Assembly (NCBI GenBank): GCA_003280025.1 | Contig: QCGD01000015.1 | Coordinates: 1 to 39,018, forward strand | Length of the DNA: 39,018 nucleotides | Reading direction: 5' to 3' | DNA from: Prochlorococcus sp. AG-363-P06 | Lineage (GTDB): Bacteria; Cyanobacteriota; Cyanobacteriia; PCC-6307; Cyanobiaceae | Shown: one piece after another, positions 1-10,293 of the stretch | Layout of the letters: each line of letters begins with the position of its first letter | Position numbering within the stretch: the stretch's first letter is position 1 | Translations under genes and position numbers: made by a program | Notes under the pieces: model-generated | What the model was told of the DNA's origin: nothing | Databases searched by the model: none | The model's input: only the letters and a program-made list of their open reading frames with translations

Positions 1-1535
1 AAATTACTTCTTAAAACTCCCACCCCTATACCAAAGCTAAATAGTATCAAAAACGCATATAAGTAAATTAAATAGGGAGAAATATCAGAAATTCGATTAT
101 TTTCTAAAGTTTCTCTAAAAACAAATTTTAATTCGGTAATCTTTTCTTTTGCATATTTATATAAGTCTATGGATTTTTTTGTGATGATTTTTTCAGAATT
201 CTTACTTTCTTCAGTAAATTGTTCTTCATCTCCTCGAAAACCTCCTGGCAATGGTAATTTACCTTCTTCAAGATTCACAGGATTAAGTTCAGAATCTTTA
301 ATCAATTCCTTAGAATCAGATTTTGATTGATACTGAAGTTTTGTTTTTAGTGTTAATCTTTTGGATTTTTTTTCTAATTTTTCTATGAACTCTTGGATTT
401 CTCTATCTTCAAACCAAGAATCTAAATCAATAGACTGAATGTCAATATCCCTATAACCTACCAAAACATCATTTTCCAACCAATTTTTACAAAAAACACA
501 AATTGCCTCTAATTTTTCGCCAGGATAACTATTTAACCAATCAATTAATTTGTCATCAGAACTACTTAAAAATCTTGCTAAAGATTGCTCAACATCTGCC
601 AAAAGCAAATCTAGACAACCTATTAATGGCATTGAGTCTAGTCCTGCAAAGTTTAGTTTCTTTAATATTTTTCTTGCCTCCAATAACTTCTCTGGTTTTC
701 TTCTTGAAAAACCAATTGCTGTTAAAGATAAAAAAGCCAAAAATCCTGCTTCTATTGAACCTCTTTTTTGTAATGCTAAAAATAAATCTATTTGCTCCTG
801 AACTGTCAAGAATGGCTTTATTTGCTGAAAAAAAACTTCAAATTCCTGTTGATTAAGGTAATTATTGTATTCAGATTTATTTTTTCCTTCCAATCCACCT
901 CTTTTTATTATTAAGTTTTCCAGCATACTTAAACCTTTTTTATGAGACTCATAGTCATTTAAATCTTTACTCAATAAATCAAGGATCCTATATGGCAGGA
1001 GAGAAGCTAGATCTTCCTCAAGATTTTTCCTTAATTCTCCTAGTTTTCCCATCCTTTGAAGAACCTGTATACCCTCTTGTAAAAAATCCGCTGAATTTGA
1101 ATAAAATCTTTTTTCTTGTTCTTGAATTGCAGCATCTCTAGCGCATAAGGCAGCTAACAAGGTTAAATCGGCCTCTCTACTACTACCTAAAGCTGGCGTT
1201 TGAGGGGGCTGCAATGCTTTTCTAGCAATTTTAAATGCTTCTTTGGGTGATCCTGATTCCCAAAGGAGGATTAATCCTGCAACTTCTCTATTAGAAGAAA
1301 GCTCTAATCCTAAAGCTCCATTAAGTAATTGATTTTCATATTCTCTTCTACTATCAATATCTGTCAATAAATCTGCAGTAAGGCGAAGCAACTCAGCTCT
1401 TTGATTTAAAACCTCGTATGTAAATCCTTCGTCAGGAGTTTTATCTAAACGTAATTGAAAAGCCCTTAATATTTCCTCAGAGGTTGCAGAAGGGCTTACG
1501 CCTATTAAACGAAAATGATCTAATGGAAGTTCCAA
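1..1535 (-). CDS. ftn2: Cell division protein Ftn2 (ARC6 family), 3' end outside window
   Basis: Ftn2/ARC6 is the cyanobacterial and plastid inner-membrane protein that anchors and stabilises the FtsZ ring. About 511 codons are visible and the gene runs off the left edge. The N-terminus (MELPLDHFRLIGVSPSA, then a region ending in DSRREYE) is the degenerate J-like domain of this family. A long helical region follows, and near the edge a hydrophobic stretch (ISPYLIYLYAFLILFSFGIG) fits the single transmembrane segment that precedes the periplasmic domain, which is not in the window. The start is TTG at 1533-1535; the only in-frame codons further up before a TAG stop are not usual starts. It is divergent from pdhA across 147 bp. 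FtsQ and FtsZ lie 22 kb away in the same window. Confidence 0.9.
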   Translation of the reverse strand, partial: MELPLDHFRLIGVSPSATSEEILRAFQLRLDKTPDEGFTYEVLNQRAELLRLTADLLTDIDSRREYENQLLNGALGLELSSNREVAGLILLWESGSPKEAFKIARKALQPPQTPALGSSREADLTLLAALCARDAAIQEQEKRFYSNSADFLQEGIQVLQRMGKLGELRKNLEEDLASLLPYRILDLLSKDLNDYESHKKGLSMLENLIIKRGGLEGKNKSEYNNYLNQQEFEVFFQQIKPFLTVQEQIDLFLALQKRGSIEAGFLAFLSLTAIGFSRRKPEKLLEARKILKKLNFAGLDSMPLIGCLDLLLADVEQSLARFLSSSDDKLIDWLNSYPGEKLEAICVFCKNWLENDVLVGYRDIDIQSIDLDSWFEDREIQEFIEKLEKKSKRLTLKTKLQYQSKSDSKELIKDSELNPVNLEEGKLPLPGGFRGDEEQFTEESKNSEKIITKKSIDLYKYAKEKITELKFVFRETLENNRISDISPYLIYLYAFLILFSFGIGVGVLRSN

Positions 1536-1682
1536 ACAAATATCCTATTAAAAACCCTAGACAAATTTTATCAATTTATAAATTTTTTTCATAAGGTCTT
1601 ACAGACTTTTAAAAAAAAAACATGAAAATCGTCCATTGAAGCTTAGAATGTTAACAAATCAAAACTTCATTAAGGTATTTTC

Positions 1683-2720
1683 TTGGAAACACACGTAGAG
1701 AGAATTTCAAATCTTCAAGACTTAAAAAAAGCGAAGTTAGATCGTGAAACTGGATTGTTTCTTTATAAAGACATGACACTAGGTCGAAGATTCGAAGATA
1801 AATGTGCTGAAATGTACTACCGAGGAAAGATGTTTGGTTTCGTACATCTTTATAACGGGCAAGAGGCTATCAGTACTGGTGTAATTGGCGCAATGAAAAA
1901 GAAACATGATTGGTTTTGTAGTACATATCGTGACCATGTCCATGCTCTCAGTGCAGGAGTTCCATCTTTTGAAGTAATGAGCGAATTATTTGGGAAGGCT
2001 ACAGGATGTAGTAAGGGTAGAGGTGGCTCTATGCATTTGTTTTCGAAAGAGCATCATTTACTCGGCGGATATGCTTTTATTGGAGAAGGAATTCCAGTCG
2101 CATTAGGTGCAGCTTTTTCCAGCAAATATAAAAAAGAAGTCGTAGGTGATCTTCAGAGTAATTCTGTAACAGCAGCATTCTTTGGAGATGGTACCTGTAA
2201 CAATGGGCAGTTCTATGAATGTTTAAATATGGCTCAATTATGGAAATTACCAATAATTTTCGTAGTGGAGAATAATAAATGGGCTATAGGTATGGCTCAT
2301 GATAGAGCTACTAGCAGCCCAGAAATATGGAGGAAGGCAGCTGCATTCGGAATGAATGGCGAAGAAGTAGATGGAATGGATGTTTTAGCTGTAAGAGGAG
2401 CTGCTCAAAGAGCTATTGAAAGAGCTAGAGCAGGAGAAGGTCCAACTTTACTAGAATGCTTAACATATAGATTTAGAGGACATTCATTAGCAGATCCAGA
2501 TGAATTAAGAGCTGAAGAAGAAAAAGAATTTTGGAATAAAAGAGATCCTATTAAGAAATTATATCAACAAATTATTGAGGGTAATTTTGCTAAAGAAGAA
2601 GAATTAAAAAGTATAGAAAAGGAAATCGATTTAGAGATTTCTGAATCTGTAAAGAATGCACTAGATGCACCAGAGCCTCCATCTAATGAATTAACTAAAT
2701 ATATATGGTCTGAAGATTAG
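1683..2720 (+). CDS. pdhA: Pyruvate dehydrogenase E1 component, alpha subunit
   Basis: This is the alpha subunit of the thiamine-diphosphate-dependent E1 enzyme, which decarboxylates pyruvate and passes the acetyl group to the lipoyl domain of E2, giving acetyl-CoA. The thiamine-diphosphate motif is visible as GDGTCNNG about 26 residues before VENN. Family-typical stretches such as [20 protein letters not shown] and [11 protein letters not shown] are also present. At 345 aa it has the usual length for cyanobacterial PdhA. The start is TTG at 1683, because an in-frame TAA lies just upstream and no ATG is available near the conserved N-terminus. It ends one base before the convergent sigma factor gene. 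The E3 subunit gene (lpdA) is also in this window, but not adjacent. Confidence 0.95.
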   Translation: METHVERISNLQDLKKAKLDRETGLFLYKDMTLGRRFEDKCAEMYYRGKMFGFVHLYNGQEAISTGVIGAMKKKHDWFCSTYRDHVHALSAGVPSFEVMSELFGKATGCSKGRGGSMHLFSKEHHLLGGYAFIGEGIPVALGAAFSSKYKKEVVGDLQSNSVTAAFFGDGTCNNGQFYECLNMAQLWKLPIIFVVENNKWAIGMAHDRATSSPEIWRKAAAFGMNGEEVDGMDVLAVRGAAQRAIERARAGEGPTLLECLTYRFRGHSLADPDELRAEEEKEFWNKRDPIKKLYQQIIEGNFAKEEELKSIEKEIDLEISESVKNALDAPEPPSNELTKYIWSED

Positions 2721-2721
2721 A

Positions 2722-3663
2722 TTAAATTCCACTTGGCAATTTTCTGGTCAAATTTCTTAATTTTCTAAGAGCCTTCAGTTCAACCTGTCTTACTCTTTCT
2801 CTAGAAACTTCTAATAATCTTCCTATTTCCGCTAAGGTATGCCTTTCATTTCCATCTAATCCAAATCTCAACTTCAGAACATGTTGTTCTTGTTCACTTA
2901 AATGACTTAACCACTTGCCTAATTGCTCTTGATGCATTTTCTGCTCAACTTGGTCTAATGGTTCCTCATTATTACTATCTGCTATTAAATCACCCAAGAA
3001 ACTACGTCCATCATCTCCATTTACAGGAGCATCCAAACTACTAGTAGATAAAGCTTGTCTTAAAACAGAATCAAGTTCCTCTACATCAATATCCATCGCT
3101 TCAGCTATTTCAATTCTACTTGGCATTGCTCCTAGTTGATGAGCTAAATCTCTACTCACTTTCCTTATAGAGGCAAGCCTTTCACTTAAATGTACAGGTA
3201 AGCGAATAGTTCTGGATTGACAAGCAATTGCTCTAGTCATGCTTTGACGAATCCACCAAAAGGCATATGTTGAGAACTTATAACCTCTTGTAGGATCAAA
3301 CTTTTCAACGGCTCTTTCTAAACCCAATGATCCTTCTTGAACTAAATCTAAAAGTTCTAGTCCCTTCCCTTGATACTTCTTTGCAACACTAACAACTAAT
3401 CTAAGATTAGCTTTCATCATTCTCTCTTTAGCTCTTCTGCCAATTTTTATAATTCTTTTTTGCTGAGTAGTGAATTCTTTTGTGTTTTCATTTAATTGAC
3501 CATCCTCAGTGAGTATCATCATTTTTTGAACCTGGTTACCCAATTCAATTTCTTCAGCAGGTGTTAATAAAGGGACACGTCCAATATTTGACAAATACCA
3601 ACTAATCGGATCATTGCCTCTTCTTTTCTGAGGTTCAGTTGAAGCTGGTAATGATGAAACCAT
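2722..3663 (-). CDS. Group 2 RNA polymerase sigma factor (sigma-70 family)
   Basis: A primary-like but non-essential type of sigma factor that directs RNA polymerase to promoters. The 313 residues show region 1.2 (DPISWYLSNIGRVPLLTPAEE), region 2 with the core-binding and -10 recognition part (RGYKFSTYAFWWIRQSMTRA), region 3, and a region 4 helix-turn-helix (LAEIGRLLEVSRERVRQVE). There is no long region 1.1, and the length is that of cyanobacterial group 2 factors rather than the longer main RpoD/SigA. Which named Sig protein it matches cannot be decided by reading. It is convergent with pdhA with only one base between the stops and no visible terminator, so the two messages probably overlap at their 3' ends. 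Confidence 0.93.
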   Translation of the reverse strand: MVSSLPASTEPQKRRGNDPISWYLSNIGRVPLLTPAEEIELGNQVQKMMILTEDGQLNENTKEFTTQQKRIIKIGRRAKERMMKANLRLVVSVAKKYQGKGLELLDLVQEGSLGLERAVEKFDPTRGYKFSTYAFWWIRQSMTRAIACQSRTIRLPVHLSERLASIRKVSRDLAHQLGAMPSRIEIAEAMDIDVEELDSVLRQALSTSSLDAPVNGDDGRSFLGDLIADSNNEEPLDQVEQKMHQEQLGKWLSHLSEQEQHVLKLRFGLDGNERHTLAEIGRLLEVSRERVRQVELKALRKLRNLTRKLPSGI

Positions 3664-3804
3664 AATTTTTACCTAAATGAGGTATTAAAACTTTCCTACA
3701 CTTTTCGCAAAATAGCCGATTATTTAATAGTCGCTTCAGATTTCACGTATAAATTGTATAGTTATGTGTTAAAAACTATAAAAAACTGCTAAAAATTGTT
3801 TCTT

Positions 3805-5370
3805 TCATAACATTTGTCTCGTTTTTATTTTTCTAACTAACTTGGATAATTCTTCTCCAATTAGTGAAGCATTTGAACCTTCTTTACATTTTGATGCTGC
3901 GAAAGAATGTAAAAGTACGTATTTTGCGAAAGATTCAGCTTTAATATTTTTACAAATTGACAAATCTATTGCTGAACTTCCTGCAACAAAGCCAGACAAA
4001 AGATCACCCAATCCAGCTCTAGCAGTTTCAGAGTCGGTCCCAAAAAGTTGCCATGCTGACTTCTTATCAGCGATTATGCTATTTGCACCTTTTAATAAAA
4101 TACCAATATTAAATTCTTTAGCAATATTCATAACCAGTTCAACTTTATTCTCATAATTAACATCTGGGAATAACCTCATAAATTCTTTAATATGAGGCGT
4201 AATCCAAGTTAATGACTCTCTTTCAAGGAAAAATTTAGAACCTAAACTCGATTTAGAAATTCTATTAAGTGCATCAGCATCCAAGATTAATAAACCTTCG
4301 AAACTTAAAAGGTAATCTTTTGATTTTTCCCAATCATTATTATCAATTCCTATTCCTGGTCCCAAAGCTAATGAATCATAAGCAGTGAGATCGATATTCT
4401 TTAAAGCACTAAATAATAATGCATTACCATTTTTATCAGATTTCATAGTTGCTTTCAAAACTATTTCCGGAGCAACCTGCCAACTAGATTCAGCAACTAG
4501 CTCAGGAAGAATTGCCGAGACAAATCCTACTCCACTTGAAATAGCACCTCTTATTGCTAGATGTGCGGCTCCTGGATATTTTTCACTTCCAGCTATTAAT
4601 AATGTTCTTCCTCTTTGATATTTATTTGTATTTTTAGGTAAGGAATTTAATTGGATTTTTTTAATATCTTGATAGGTAACTTTTAAAATCTTCCTATCAA
4701 CTTTAGATAATTGATTCTTAGTAAGTCCAATATCTATAAGCTTCAATTCTCCAACAAAAGGCAATGCTGAGTCTTGCATTAAACCAATTTTATTCAATCC
4801 AAGAACTAATGTGAAATCTGCTTTTACTGCACCTGTGACAAAAGGTTCGCCATTATCAGGACATAAACCTGTTGGAACATCTATGCTTATTACCTTTCCT
4901 AATCTATTCTCAAATTTTTTATTAAACAATTTTATTACTTCTTCATCAACTTTTCTTTTCTGATTATTCCCAAAAACAGCATCTATCCAAAGATCTTTCC
5001 TATCTGGATTAGGGGGTTCCTTTAATATTGATACTCCTATAGATGTAAGATAATTAACGTGATTAATTGTTAATGTTTTTTTTAAATCGAAGGGGCACCA
5101 TACTTTAATTAAGTATCCCTTCAAGAAAAGTTCTCTAGCAATTACAGCGCCATCCCCACCATTATGCCCAGGGCCTATTAAGATAATTATTCCCTCTTTT
5201 AGAAGTGATTTCCTTTTCAATAGCCACCTACTAATCTGAATGCCAGCTTTTTCCATCAAAGCTTCTTGAGGCATCCCTTGAGAAAACATTTCTTTCTCTA
5301 ATCTCAACATTTGATTTGAATAAACCATTAAATGTTTAGAGTCAATTGTTGGCCATCCAATTTCATTCAT
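3805..5370 (-). CDS. nnr: Bifunctional NAD(P)H-hydrate epimerase / ADP-dependent NAD(P)H-hydrate dehydratase
   Basis: A metabolite-repair enzyme that converts the damaged hydrates of NADH and NADPH back to active cofactor. The N-terminal half (to about residue 220) is the YjeF_N/NnrE epimerase domain, with QMLRLEKEMFSQGMPQEALM and the nucleotide loop GPGHNGGDGAV. The C-terminal half (about 230-510) is the ribokinase-like NnrD dehydratase, with AGSEKYPGAAHLA and the ATP/ADP-site signature ARAGLGDLLSGF. At 521 aa it matches the fused bacterial form. The ATG start is 46 bp from the divergent mnmA start, so the two genes probably share a compact promoter region. Confidence 0.93.
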   Translation of the reverse strand: MNEIGWPTIDSKHLMVYSNQMLRLEKEMFSQGMPQEALMEKAGIQISRWLLKRKSLLKEGIIILIGPGHNGGDGAVIARELFLKGYLIKVWCPFDLKKTLTINHVNYLTSIGVSILKEPPNPDRKDLWIDAVFGNNQKRKVDEEVIKLFNKKFENRLGKVISIDVPTGLCPDNGEPFVTGAVKADFTLVLGLNKIGLMQDSALPFVGELKLIDIGLTKNQLSKVDRKILKVTYQDIKKIQLNSLPKNTNKYQRGRTLLIAGSEKYPGAAHLAIRGAISSGVGFVSAILPELVAESSWQVAPEIVLKATMKSDKNGNALLFSALKNIDLTAYDSLALGPGIGIDNNDWEKSKDYLLSFEGLLILDADALNRISKSSLGSKFFLERESLTWITPHIKEFMRLFPDVNYENKVELVMNIAKEFNIGILLKGANSIIADKKSAWQLFGTDSETARAGLGDLLSGFVAGSSAIDLSICKNIKAESFAKYVLLHSFAASKCKEGSNASLIGEELSKLVRKIKTRQML

Positions 5371-5416
5371 AATTAGTACAAAGCAATTTAAGTACTGTTC
5401 AAAAATTTAAACTTCC

Positions 5417-6574
5417 ATGTTAAAGACACTTAAGGATAAAAAATTAAAGAACTGTTCCTCTACTAATAATAAATCTATTAAGCAGAAAAATATTATTGTA
5501 GGTCTTTCGGGTGGGGTTGACAGTTCACTCTCAGCAGCACTTCTTATTGAAGATGGCTGGAATGTCGAGGGATTTACGCTGTGGTTAATGAAAGGAGAAG
5601 GTTCTTGTTGTTCTGAAGGATTAGTAGATGCTGCAGGTCTTTGTGAAGATTTAGGAATTGATCATCACATAATAGATTCAAGAGAAATATTTGAAAGAGA
5701 AGTCATAAAAAAAACAACTGAAGCATATAAACAAGGTTTTACTCCTCTTCCATGCTCAATGTGCAATAAAAATGTGAAATTTGAAGAAATGCTTAATTTC
5801 GCAATTAAAAAACGAGAGTTTACCTATATAGCTACTGGACATTATGCACGGATTAAAAATGTTTCTTCAAGTACAATAATTAATTCTACAGATTTAAAGT
5901 TTAAGGATTTCATTCTCCTAAGAGGTGCTGATAAAAATAAAGACCAAAGTTATTTCCTTTATAGTCTTTCTCAGGATGTATTAAGCAGATTAATACTTCC
6001 TCTTGGGGAACTTAAGAAAGAAGAAACAAGACAGGAAGCATTAAGAATAGGCCTTCGAACTGCAGAAAAAGCAGAAAGCCAAGATCTATGTTTGGTTGAG
6101 CATTATGGATCAATGCAGAAGTTTATCGATAACCATATTGAACCCCAAAAAGGCGAAATTATCCATATTAATGGTGAAGTACTTGGAAAACATAATGGTA
6201 TACAGCACTTTACTGTAGGACAAAGGAAAGGATTAGGCATTGCTTGGCCAGAACCACTATATGTAAAAAGATTAGACAAACAAAAAAACATAGTTTATGT
6301 TTCAAATAAAAGTGATCTTTATAAAAAAGAAGCATTAATACATAGCGTTAACTGGGTTTCGATAGAAGAACCCAAAAAACAAATAGAAGTAGAAGCACAA
6401 ATAAGATATAGAAGCCCTTCAGTGAAAGGGCTTTTAATCCCTGAAAGAAATTCAGATAACTTAACTCAATCATTTAAATTAATTTTTAAAGAAAGCCAAA
6501 GCTCTGTTACTCCAGGTCAAGCTGCAGTGTTTTATAAGGGCGATATTTTATTAGGGGGTGGATTAATTAGTTAA
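5417..6574 (+). CDS. mnmA: tRNA-specific 2-thiouridylase MnmA
   Basis: Thiolates U34 of Lys, Glu and Gln tRNAs, using ATP to adenylate the uridine and a cysteine persulfide as sulfur donor. The PP-loop SGGVDSS sits at residues 31-37. The two catalytic cysteines are in PCSMCNK and [11 protein letters not shown]. The C-terminal RNA-binding barrel starts near GQRKGLGIA. The length of 385 aa is normal, with a lysine-rich N-terminal extension of about 20 residues typical of some cyanobacteria. Its last 12 bases overlap the end of the convergent lnt gene. Confidence 0.96.
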   Translation: MLKTLKDKKLKNCSSTNNKSIKQKNIIVGLSGGVDSSLSAALLIEDGWNVEGFTLWLMKGEGSCCSEGLVDAAGLCEDLGIDHHIIDSREIFEREVIKKTTEAYKQGFTPLPCSMCNKNVKFEEMLNFAIKKREFTYIATGHYARIKNVSSSTIINSTDLKFKDFILLRGADKNKDQSYFLYSLSQDVLSRLILPLGELKKEETRQEALRIGLRTAEKAESQDLCLVEHYGSMQKFIDNHIEPQKGEIIHINGEVLGKHNGIQHFTVGQRKGLGIAWPEPLYVKRLDKQKNIVYVSNKSDLYKKEALIHSVNWVSIEEPKKQIEVEAQIRYRSPSVKGLLIPERNSDNLTQSFKLIFKESQSSVTPGQAAVFYKGDILLGGGLIS

Positions 6575-8056
6575 TTTTCCAACAAATAAATTCAATACGA
6601 GAAACAATAAAAACAAAAACAATAAAGGTCTGTCTCCAAATTTGGTATAAAAAGTTTTCTCAGAAGAAAAATTAGGAAATACAACCTCATTTTGCTCAGT
6701 ATTGAAATTCAACACTTCAATAATTTTTCCATCATCACTAATTAAGCCAGAAGGGCCAGTATTTGAGACGAGTAAATTATCCTTCTTGTTTTCTATACTT
6801 CTCATTCTAGCCAAAGAAAGAAATTGGTTCTGAAGCTTTTTAGGATAAGGATCTAAGTTAGCTACAGAGATAATTAATTCTGCACCACTATTAATAGCAT
6901 TTCTTATCTTTAATCCATCACTAATTTCATAACAAATCGCTACTGCTAATGGAGTTGTAAATTCTGACTGAAAAAACCTGGAATTTGATCCTGGTTGAAC
7001 GCCTCCTACTGCAGATAATCCTCTTGAAAAGATATCTAAAAATACTGGTATTTTTTCTCCTAATGGAACCAGTCTATTTTTGTCAATAAAAGAAGTAAAA
7101 TTTTGATCTCCAATTCGATAGCCGAGCAAAGAACTTCTTAGTTCATTTTTAGAGTTTCTAAAACCTCCTGCCAACATATTAATCTTGCTTCCTTTAAGCA
7201 AATTAAAATTGTTATTAAGAGTTCCTTCAGGAGCAACAAGCATTTTTGCTTTATTTGATAAAGCATATTTCTGAGCAGCTAATAGTTTATTTTGTATAAA
7301 TTGTTCATTAAATTTTATTTTTTCTCTGGTGGGGATATTAGTTTGCCAAATAGCTACTGGATAATCAAAATTTCTATTGATAGGATTTTTTAAACCTCCA
7401 AACAAATGTAAAAAAACAATTGCCAAAAGCCCAAAAATAAATATTTTTTTAAAGTCGACTTTTCTACGCCATTTCCCATGAATTAAATAAATCCAAAATC
7501 CTATTAATAGTTGTACTAAGCATAAACCGCTGGAACCAATCCATCTTCCCAAACCAGCGAGATATATATCTCCTGGGACTAGACCTTCTCCTAAACCTAT
7601 CCAAAAAAAAGGTGTTTGAGAAAGTATTAACTCACCGATTCCCCAGGCTATAGATAATAAAAATACTTTGATAATTAAAGGTAAAAATTTCATTTCAAAA
7701 ATATCTTTTTTAAAGAGAATTATTTCTCCTAAAAGACCCCACAAACAAACCAATATTCCACCTACAAAGGAACAAACTAATAAAATTGCAATTGTGATAA
7801 CTAAACTTTCTAGCCATGAAAAGCCTATCCAAGTCAGTGGATGAAGATCGTAAAGCCAAGAATGACTTATCAAAATAAAGAAAAAGCCCCAGCAAAAGTT
7901 TGATATTCTTTGATTAACCCCCTTCCATAAAATCAATAAAGATATCGGCATAAAGATTAGCCAAAAGTGAGTGGATAAAGAAATGCCTCCTAATATGCCA
8001 CCTAAGCAAGGGTAAAAATATTTTTTAAAGTTTTTATTTCGAGTTTGAATTAACAA
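6563..8056 (-). CDS. lnt: Apolipoprotein N-acyltransferase
   Basis: Adds the third acyl chain to the N-terminal cysteine of lipoproteins in the cytoplasmic membrane. The N-terminal part holds several hydrophobic segments, followed by a nitrilase-like periplasmic domain. The triad is visible as Glu in APEGTLN, Lys in [13 protein letters not shown], and Cys in AVAICYEIS; a final hydrophobic segment ([16 protein letters not shown]) closes the protein. The length of 497 aa is normal. The start is TTG at 8054-8056. It overlaps mnmA tail to tail by 12 bp and is divergent from the FKBP gene across 82 bp. Confidence 0.93.
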   Translation of the reverse strand: MLIQTRNKNFKKYFYPCLGGILGGISLSTHFWLIFMPISLLILWKGVNQRISNFCWGFFFILISHSWLYDLHPLTWIGFSWLESLVITIAILLVCSFVGGILVCLWGLLGEIILFKKDIFEMKFLPLIIKVFLLSIAWGIGELILSQTPFFWIGLGEGLVPGDIYLAGLGRWIGSSGLCLVQLLIGFWIYLIHGKWRRKVDFKKIFIFGLLAIVFLHLFGGLKNPINRNFDYPVAIWQTNIPTREKIKFNEQFIQNKLLAAQKYALSNKAKMLVAPEGTLNNNFNLLKGSKINMLAGGFRNSKNELRSSLLGYRIGDQNFTSFIDKNRLVPLGEKIPVFLDIFSRGLSAVGGVQPGSNSRFFQSEFTTPLAVAICYEISDGLKIRNAINSGAELIISVANLDPYPKKLQNQFLSLARMRSIENKKDNLLVSNTGPSGLISDDGKIIEVLNFNTEQNEVVFPNFSSEKTFYTKFGDRPLLFLFLLFLVLNLFVGKLTN

Positions 8057-8138
8057 TCTAAAATTTCAAAATTAAATTAAAAACCATCCATATTTTAACT
8101 TTTTCTGTAATATTAGATATAGTAGCTTTAAAATTTAA

Positions 8139-8711
8139 GTGAAAGAAGTTTTTATTAGTTTTATAGTCTTTGTTTTTTGTGTTGCCTTAACTCTTGTTAG
8201 TCAATTTAATTCACCTCAAGTTGTTAATGCCGAAGAATCAGAAAGTCAAGTCGTTCAAAAAACACCTGTTACGACAAAATCAAATGTTTCAAATAACAAT
8301 ATATTTGAACTAGACCCATCAGATCCAAACCCTATACTATTTGCTATGGCAGAAGAAACACAATCAGACAGTAACTCAAGAACTACTGAAAGTGGTTTGA
8401 TTATTTTAGATTTAGTTAACGGAGAAGGTGATGAAGCCAAACCGGGTCAAACAGTTACGGTTAATTACACTGGGATTTTAGAAGATGGGACCCAATTTGA
8501 CACCAGTATAGGTAGAGCACCCTTCAGCTTCCCATTAGGTGCTGGAAGAGTAATTAAAGGCTGGGACGAAGGCGTCGCAGGAATGAAGATTGGAGGAAAA
8601 AGAAAATTAACAATTCCTCCAGAACTAGGATATGGATCAAGAGGAGCAGGTAATGTTATTCCCGCTAATGCAACTTTGATATTTGAAGTTGAATTATTAA
8701 AAGTCAGTTAA
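8139..8711 (+). CDS. Exported FKBP-type peptidyl-prolyl cis-trans isomerase
   Basis: A prolyl isomerase likely to act in the periplasm or thylakoid lumen. Residues 1-31 form a signal peptide or anchor: a hydrophobic run then SPQVVNA, which fits a signal peptidase cut before EESES. A low-complexity linker of about 60 residues follows, then a single FKBP domain (about 95-190) with [36 protein letters not shown] and [11 protein letters not shown], all family hallmarks. The start is GTG at 8139. A TATAGT hexamer at 8118-8123 is a plausible -10 element and would give a very short leader. Confidence 0.9.
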   Translation: MKEVFISFIVFVFCVALTLVSQFNSPQVVNAEESESQVVQKTPVTTKSNVSNNNIFELDPSDPNPILFAMAEETQSDSNSRTTESGLIILDLVNGEGDEAKPGQTVTVNYTGILEDGTQFDTSIGRAPFSFPLGAGRVIKGWDEGVAGMKIGGKRKLTIPPELGYGSRGAGNVIPANATLIFEVELLKVS

Positions 8712-8789
8712 ATTAAGTAAGAAAAATATTTAAGACTTTTCAAGTTAGTTAATCTCCAAGTAATATATATACAAATCTAAAAACTTGAA

Positions 8790-9263
8790 ATGTTAAGTAA
8801 ATTAATCAATTCTTTGCTAAATAAAAAATCCATAATGGAAGTTCATGCTCATTGCGATGGCCCTTGTGGTGTTTATGACCCCGCCTCAACAAGAGTTGCT
8901 GCTGAAGCAGTCTTATCCATGACTAAAAAGCTTATTGCACTAACTCCTCCTTCAAGTACTGCATCAGAAGAATGGGCTGCTTATAGTAATACATTTTCTA
9001 GATATGTAGCTGTTAAAGAAGAACAAGCAAAAGAAACTAAAAAAGAAATTCTAATTTTGTGGACAGACTATTTTAAACCAGTCCATTTAGAAACTTATCC
9101 TGATCTACATGACACAATTTGGAAAGCAGCTAAATTATGTAGTGCTTGCAAAGTTAATATTGATTTAGCACAGGCAGAAGAACTAATGAGTTACGTAGAA
9201 AAAATTCATAATATTTTCTGGGAATCAAAAGGCAGAACTGACGCTTTTGTAAAAGCTAGTTGA
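8790..9263 (+). CDS. sodN: Nickel superoxide dismutase, proenzyme
   Basis: Dismutates superoxide in the cytoplasm using one nickel ion held by the N-terminal hook. The hook HCDGPCGVYDP is present after a 20-residue leader. Removal of the leader would expose His1, with Cys2 and Cys6 as ligands, leaving a mature protein of 137 residues. The length of 157 aa matches cyanobacterial NiSOD precursors. The maturation peptidase gene (sodX) follows directly and a SodT-like nickel permease lies convergent to it, so the region is a complete nickel-SOD module. Marine picocyanobacteria use this enzyme in place of Fe-SOD, which supports the Prochlorococcus assignment. Confidence 0.97.
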   Translation: MLSKLINSLLNKKSIMEVHAHCDGPCGVYDPASTRVAAEAVLSMTKKLIALTPPSSTASEEWAAYSNTFSRYVAVKEEQAKETKKEILILWTDYFKPVHLETYPDLHDTIWKAAKLCSACKVNIDLAQAEELMSYVEKIHNIFWESKGRTDAFVKAS

Positions 9264-9345
9264 TTGAATCATCTTAAAAAGATTTTTTGACTTAATTTTA
9301 TATTTCTTTGGTTTAAGAAAAACCGCGATTATTTGCGGAGATTCT

Positions 9346-9663
9346 ATGCTGCCTACACTAAAAGATGGAGATGTTGTCTTTTTTAAAAAGTATAAGCAAG
9401 GTCAATCATCACCAGAAATTGGACAAATAGTAATTTTCAATCATCCTCTTACAAAAAAACGCTTAATTAAAAGAATAAATATCGTAAATACTAATAGTAT
9501 TGGAGTTATTGGTGACAATATTGAATTAAGTGAAGACAGTAATAAATTTGGACTAGTAAATAACAAAAAAATAATTGGACTAGTTACCTCTAAATTAATA
9601 AATCTAAAATTAAAAAATTTTCTAAGTAAAAAAGAGCGCAGTACTTTTCTGAATCCAGAATAA
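9346..9663 (+). CDS. sodX: Nickel-SOD maturation peptidase (S26 signal-peptidase-like); real start probably upstream
   Basis: A signal-peptidase-like protease of the S26 family that cuts the SodN leader so that nickel can bind. The given start is the first ATG, but it lies inside the catalytic motif: the codons just upstream read ICGDS, so the nucleophilic Ser of the GDSMLPTL box precedes this Met. The general-base Lys region is KRLIKRIN, and the GDNIELSEDSNKFG box follows. The frame is open back to 9268 (after a TGA at 9265-9267), which would add 26 residues, yet it contains no ATG, GTG or TTG. The functional protein must therefore start at another codon (for example ATC 9268 or ATT 9295) or by some other means. 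The frame opens 4 bp after sodN. The 3' end overlaps the convergent permease gene by 42 bp. Confidence 0.88.
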   Translation: MLPTLKDGDVVFFKKYKQGQSSPEIGQIVIFNHPLTKKRLIKRINIVNTNSIGVIGDNIELSEDSNKFGLVNNKKIIGLVTSKLINLKLKNFLSKKERSTFLNPE

Positions 9664-10293
9664 TCCCATAGAAAATGACAACCCTCCTGCAAAAGCTATT
9701 AATCTTTTTATAAATTTTTGACCTGTATTTAAGGTTGTAAAAGATATTAAACACGTAAAAAGATTCATACTTATTAGTGAACCAACCAAATAAGAAATCA
9801 AATAAGCACATGCATTAGTTAGAGAAAGAGCTAAGGCAGGGAGAATTGCAAGAAAATGCGAACCTCCAGCAATTCCATGGAGTAATCCTATACCTGTTAA
9901 AGCATGGGAGTGATTATAATTATTTTTTTGCTCCTTCATATGAAAATGATAGTGACGATGAGCAATACCATTTTCATGTTTATGAGAATGACTGTGAATA
10001 CTTAATTGAAAAGAATTCTTTATAGCAAATACTCCTACAAAAAGAAGTGAAATTCCAACTAAAAGTTCGGCAATATTGGAGAAGTTTTTTAAAGGTGTAA
10101 TATCTTTTATAAAAATTGCTAATACTGTTAACAAAACTACTCCTGAAGAATGACCCAAGCCCCATGAGAAGCTATTTTTAAGGGCAATCTTTGGACTATT
10201 AATTGCTGATGGTGCCATTGCAATAAGATGGTCAGCACCACTTAAAACATGAATTAATCCTGCAAGTATTCCAGTTAGTATTACAGCGTGCAT
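9622..10293 (-). CDS. sodT: Putative nickel permease of the UreH/SodT type
   Basis: A small polytopic membrane protein of 223 aa that probably imports Ni2+ for SodN. The N-terminal helix has HVLSGADHLIAM, the His/Asp-His metal motif of UreH-like and NiCoT-related permeases, and a second motif LLHGIAGGSHFLAILPAL lies after the loop. The central loop is very rich in His (SHSHKHENGIAHRHYHFH and NHSH), as expected for a metal-handling loop. The symbol rests on position next to sodN-sodX and on family resemblance; the substrate is an inference. Its 3' end overlaps sodX by 42 bp tail to tail. A TA dinucleotide tract runs directly into its start codon. Confidence 0.8.
   Translation of the reverse strand: MHAVILTGILAGLIHVLSGADHLIAMAPSAINSPKIALKNSFSWGLGHSSGVVLLTVLAIFIKDITPLKNFSNIAELLVGISLLFVGVFAIKNSFQLSIHSHSHKHENGIAHRHYHFHMKEQKNNYNHSHALTGIGLLHGIAGGSHFLAILPALALSLTNACAYLISYLVGSLISMNLFTCLISFTTLNTGQKFIKRLIAFAGGLSFSMGLFWIQKSTALFFT

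Noticed and set aside
503-856. A 117-codon plus-strand frame at the left end
   Set aside because: It is antisense to ftn2, whose translation there is clearly family-like. The frame is a by-product of AT-rich coding sequence.
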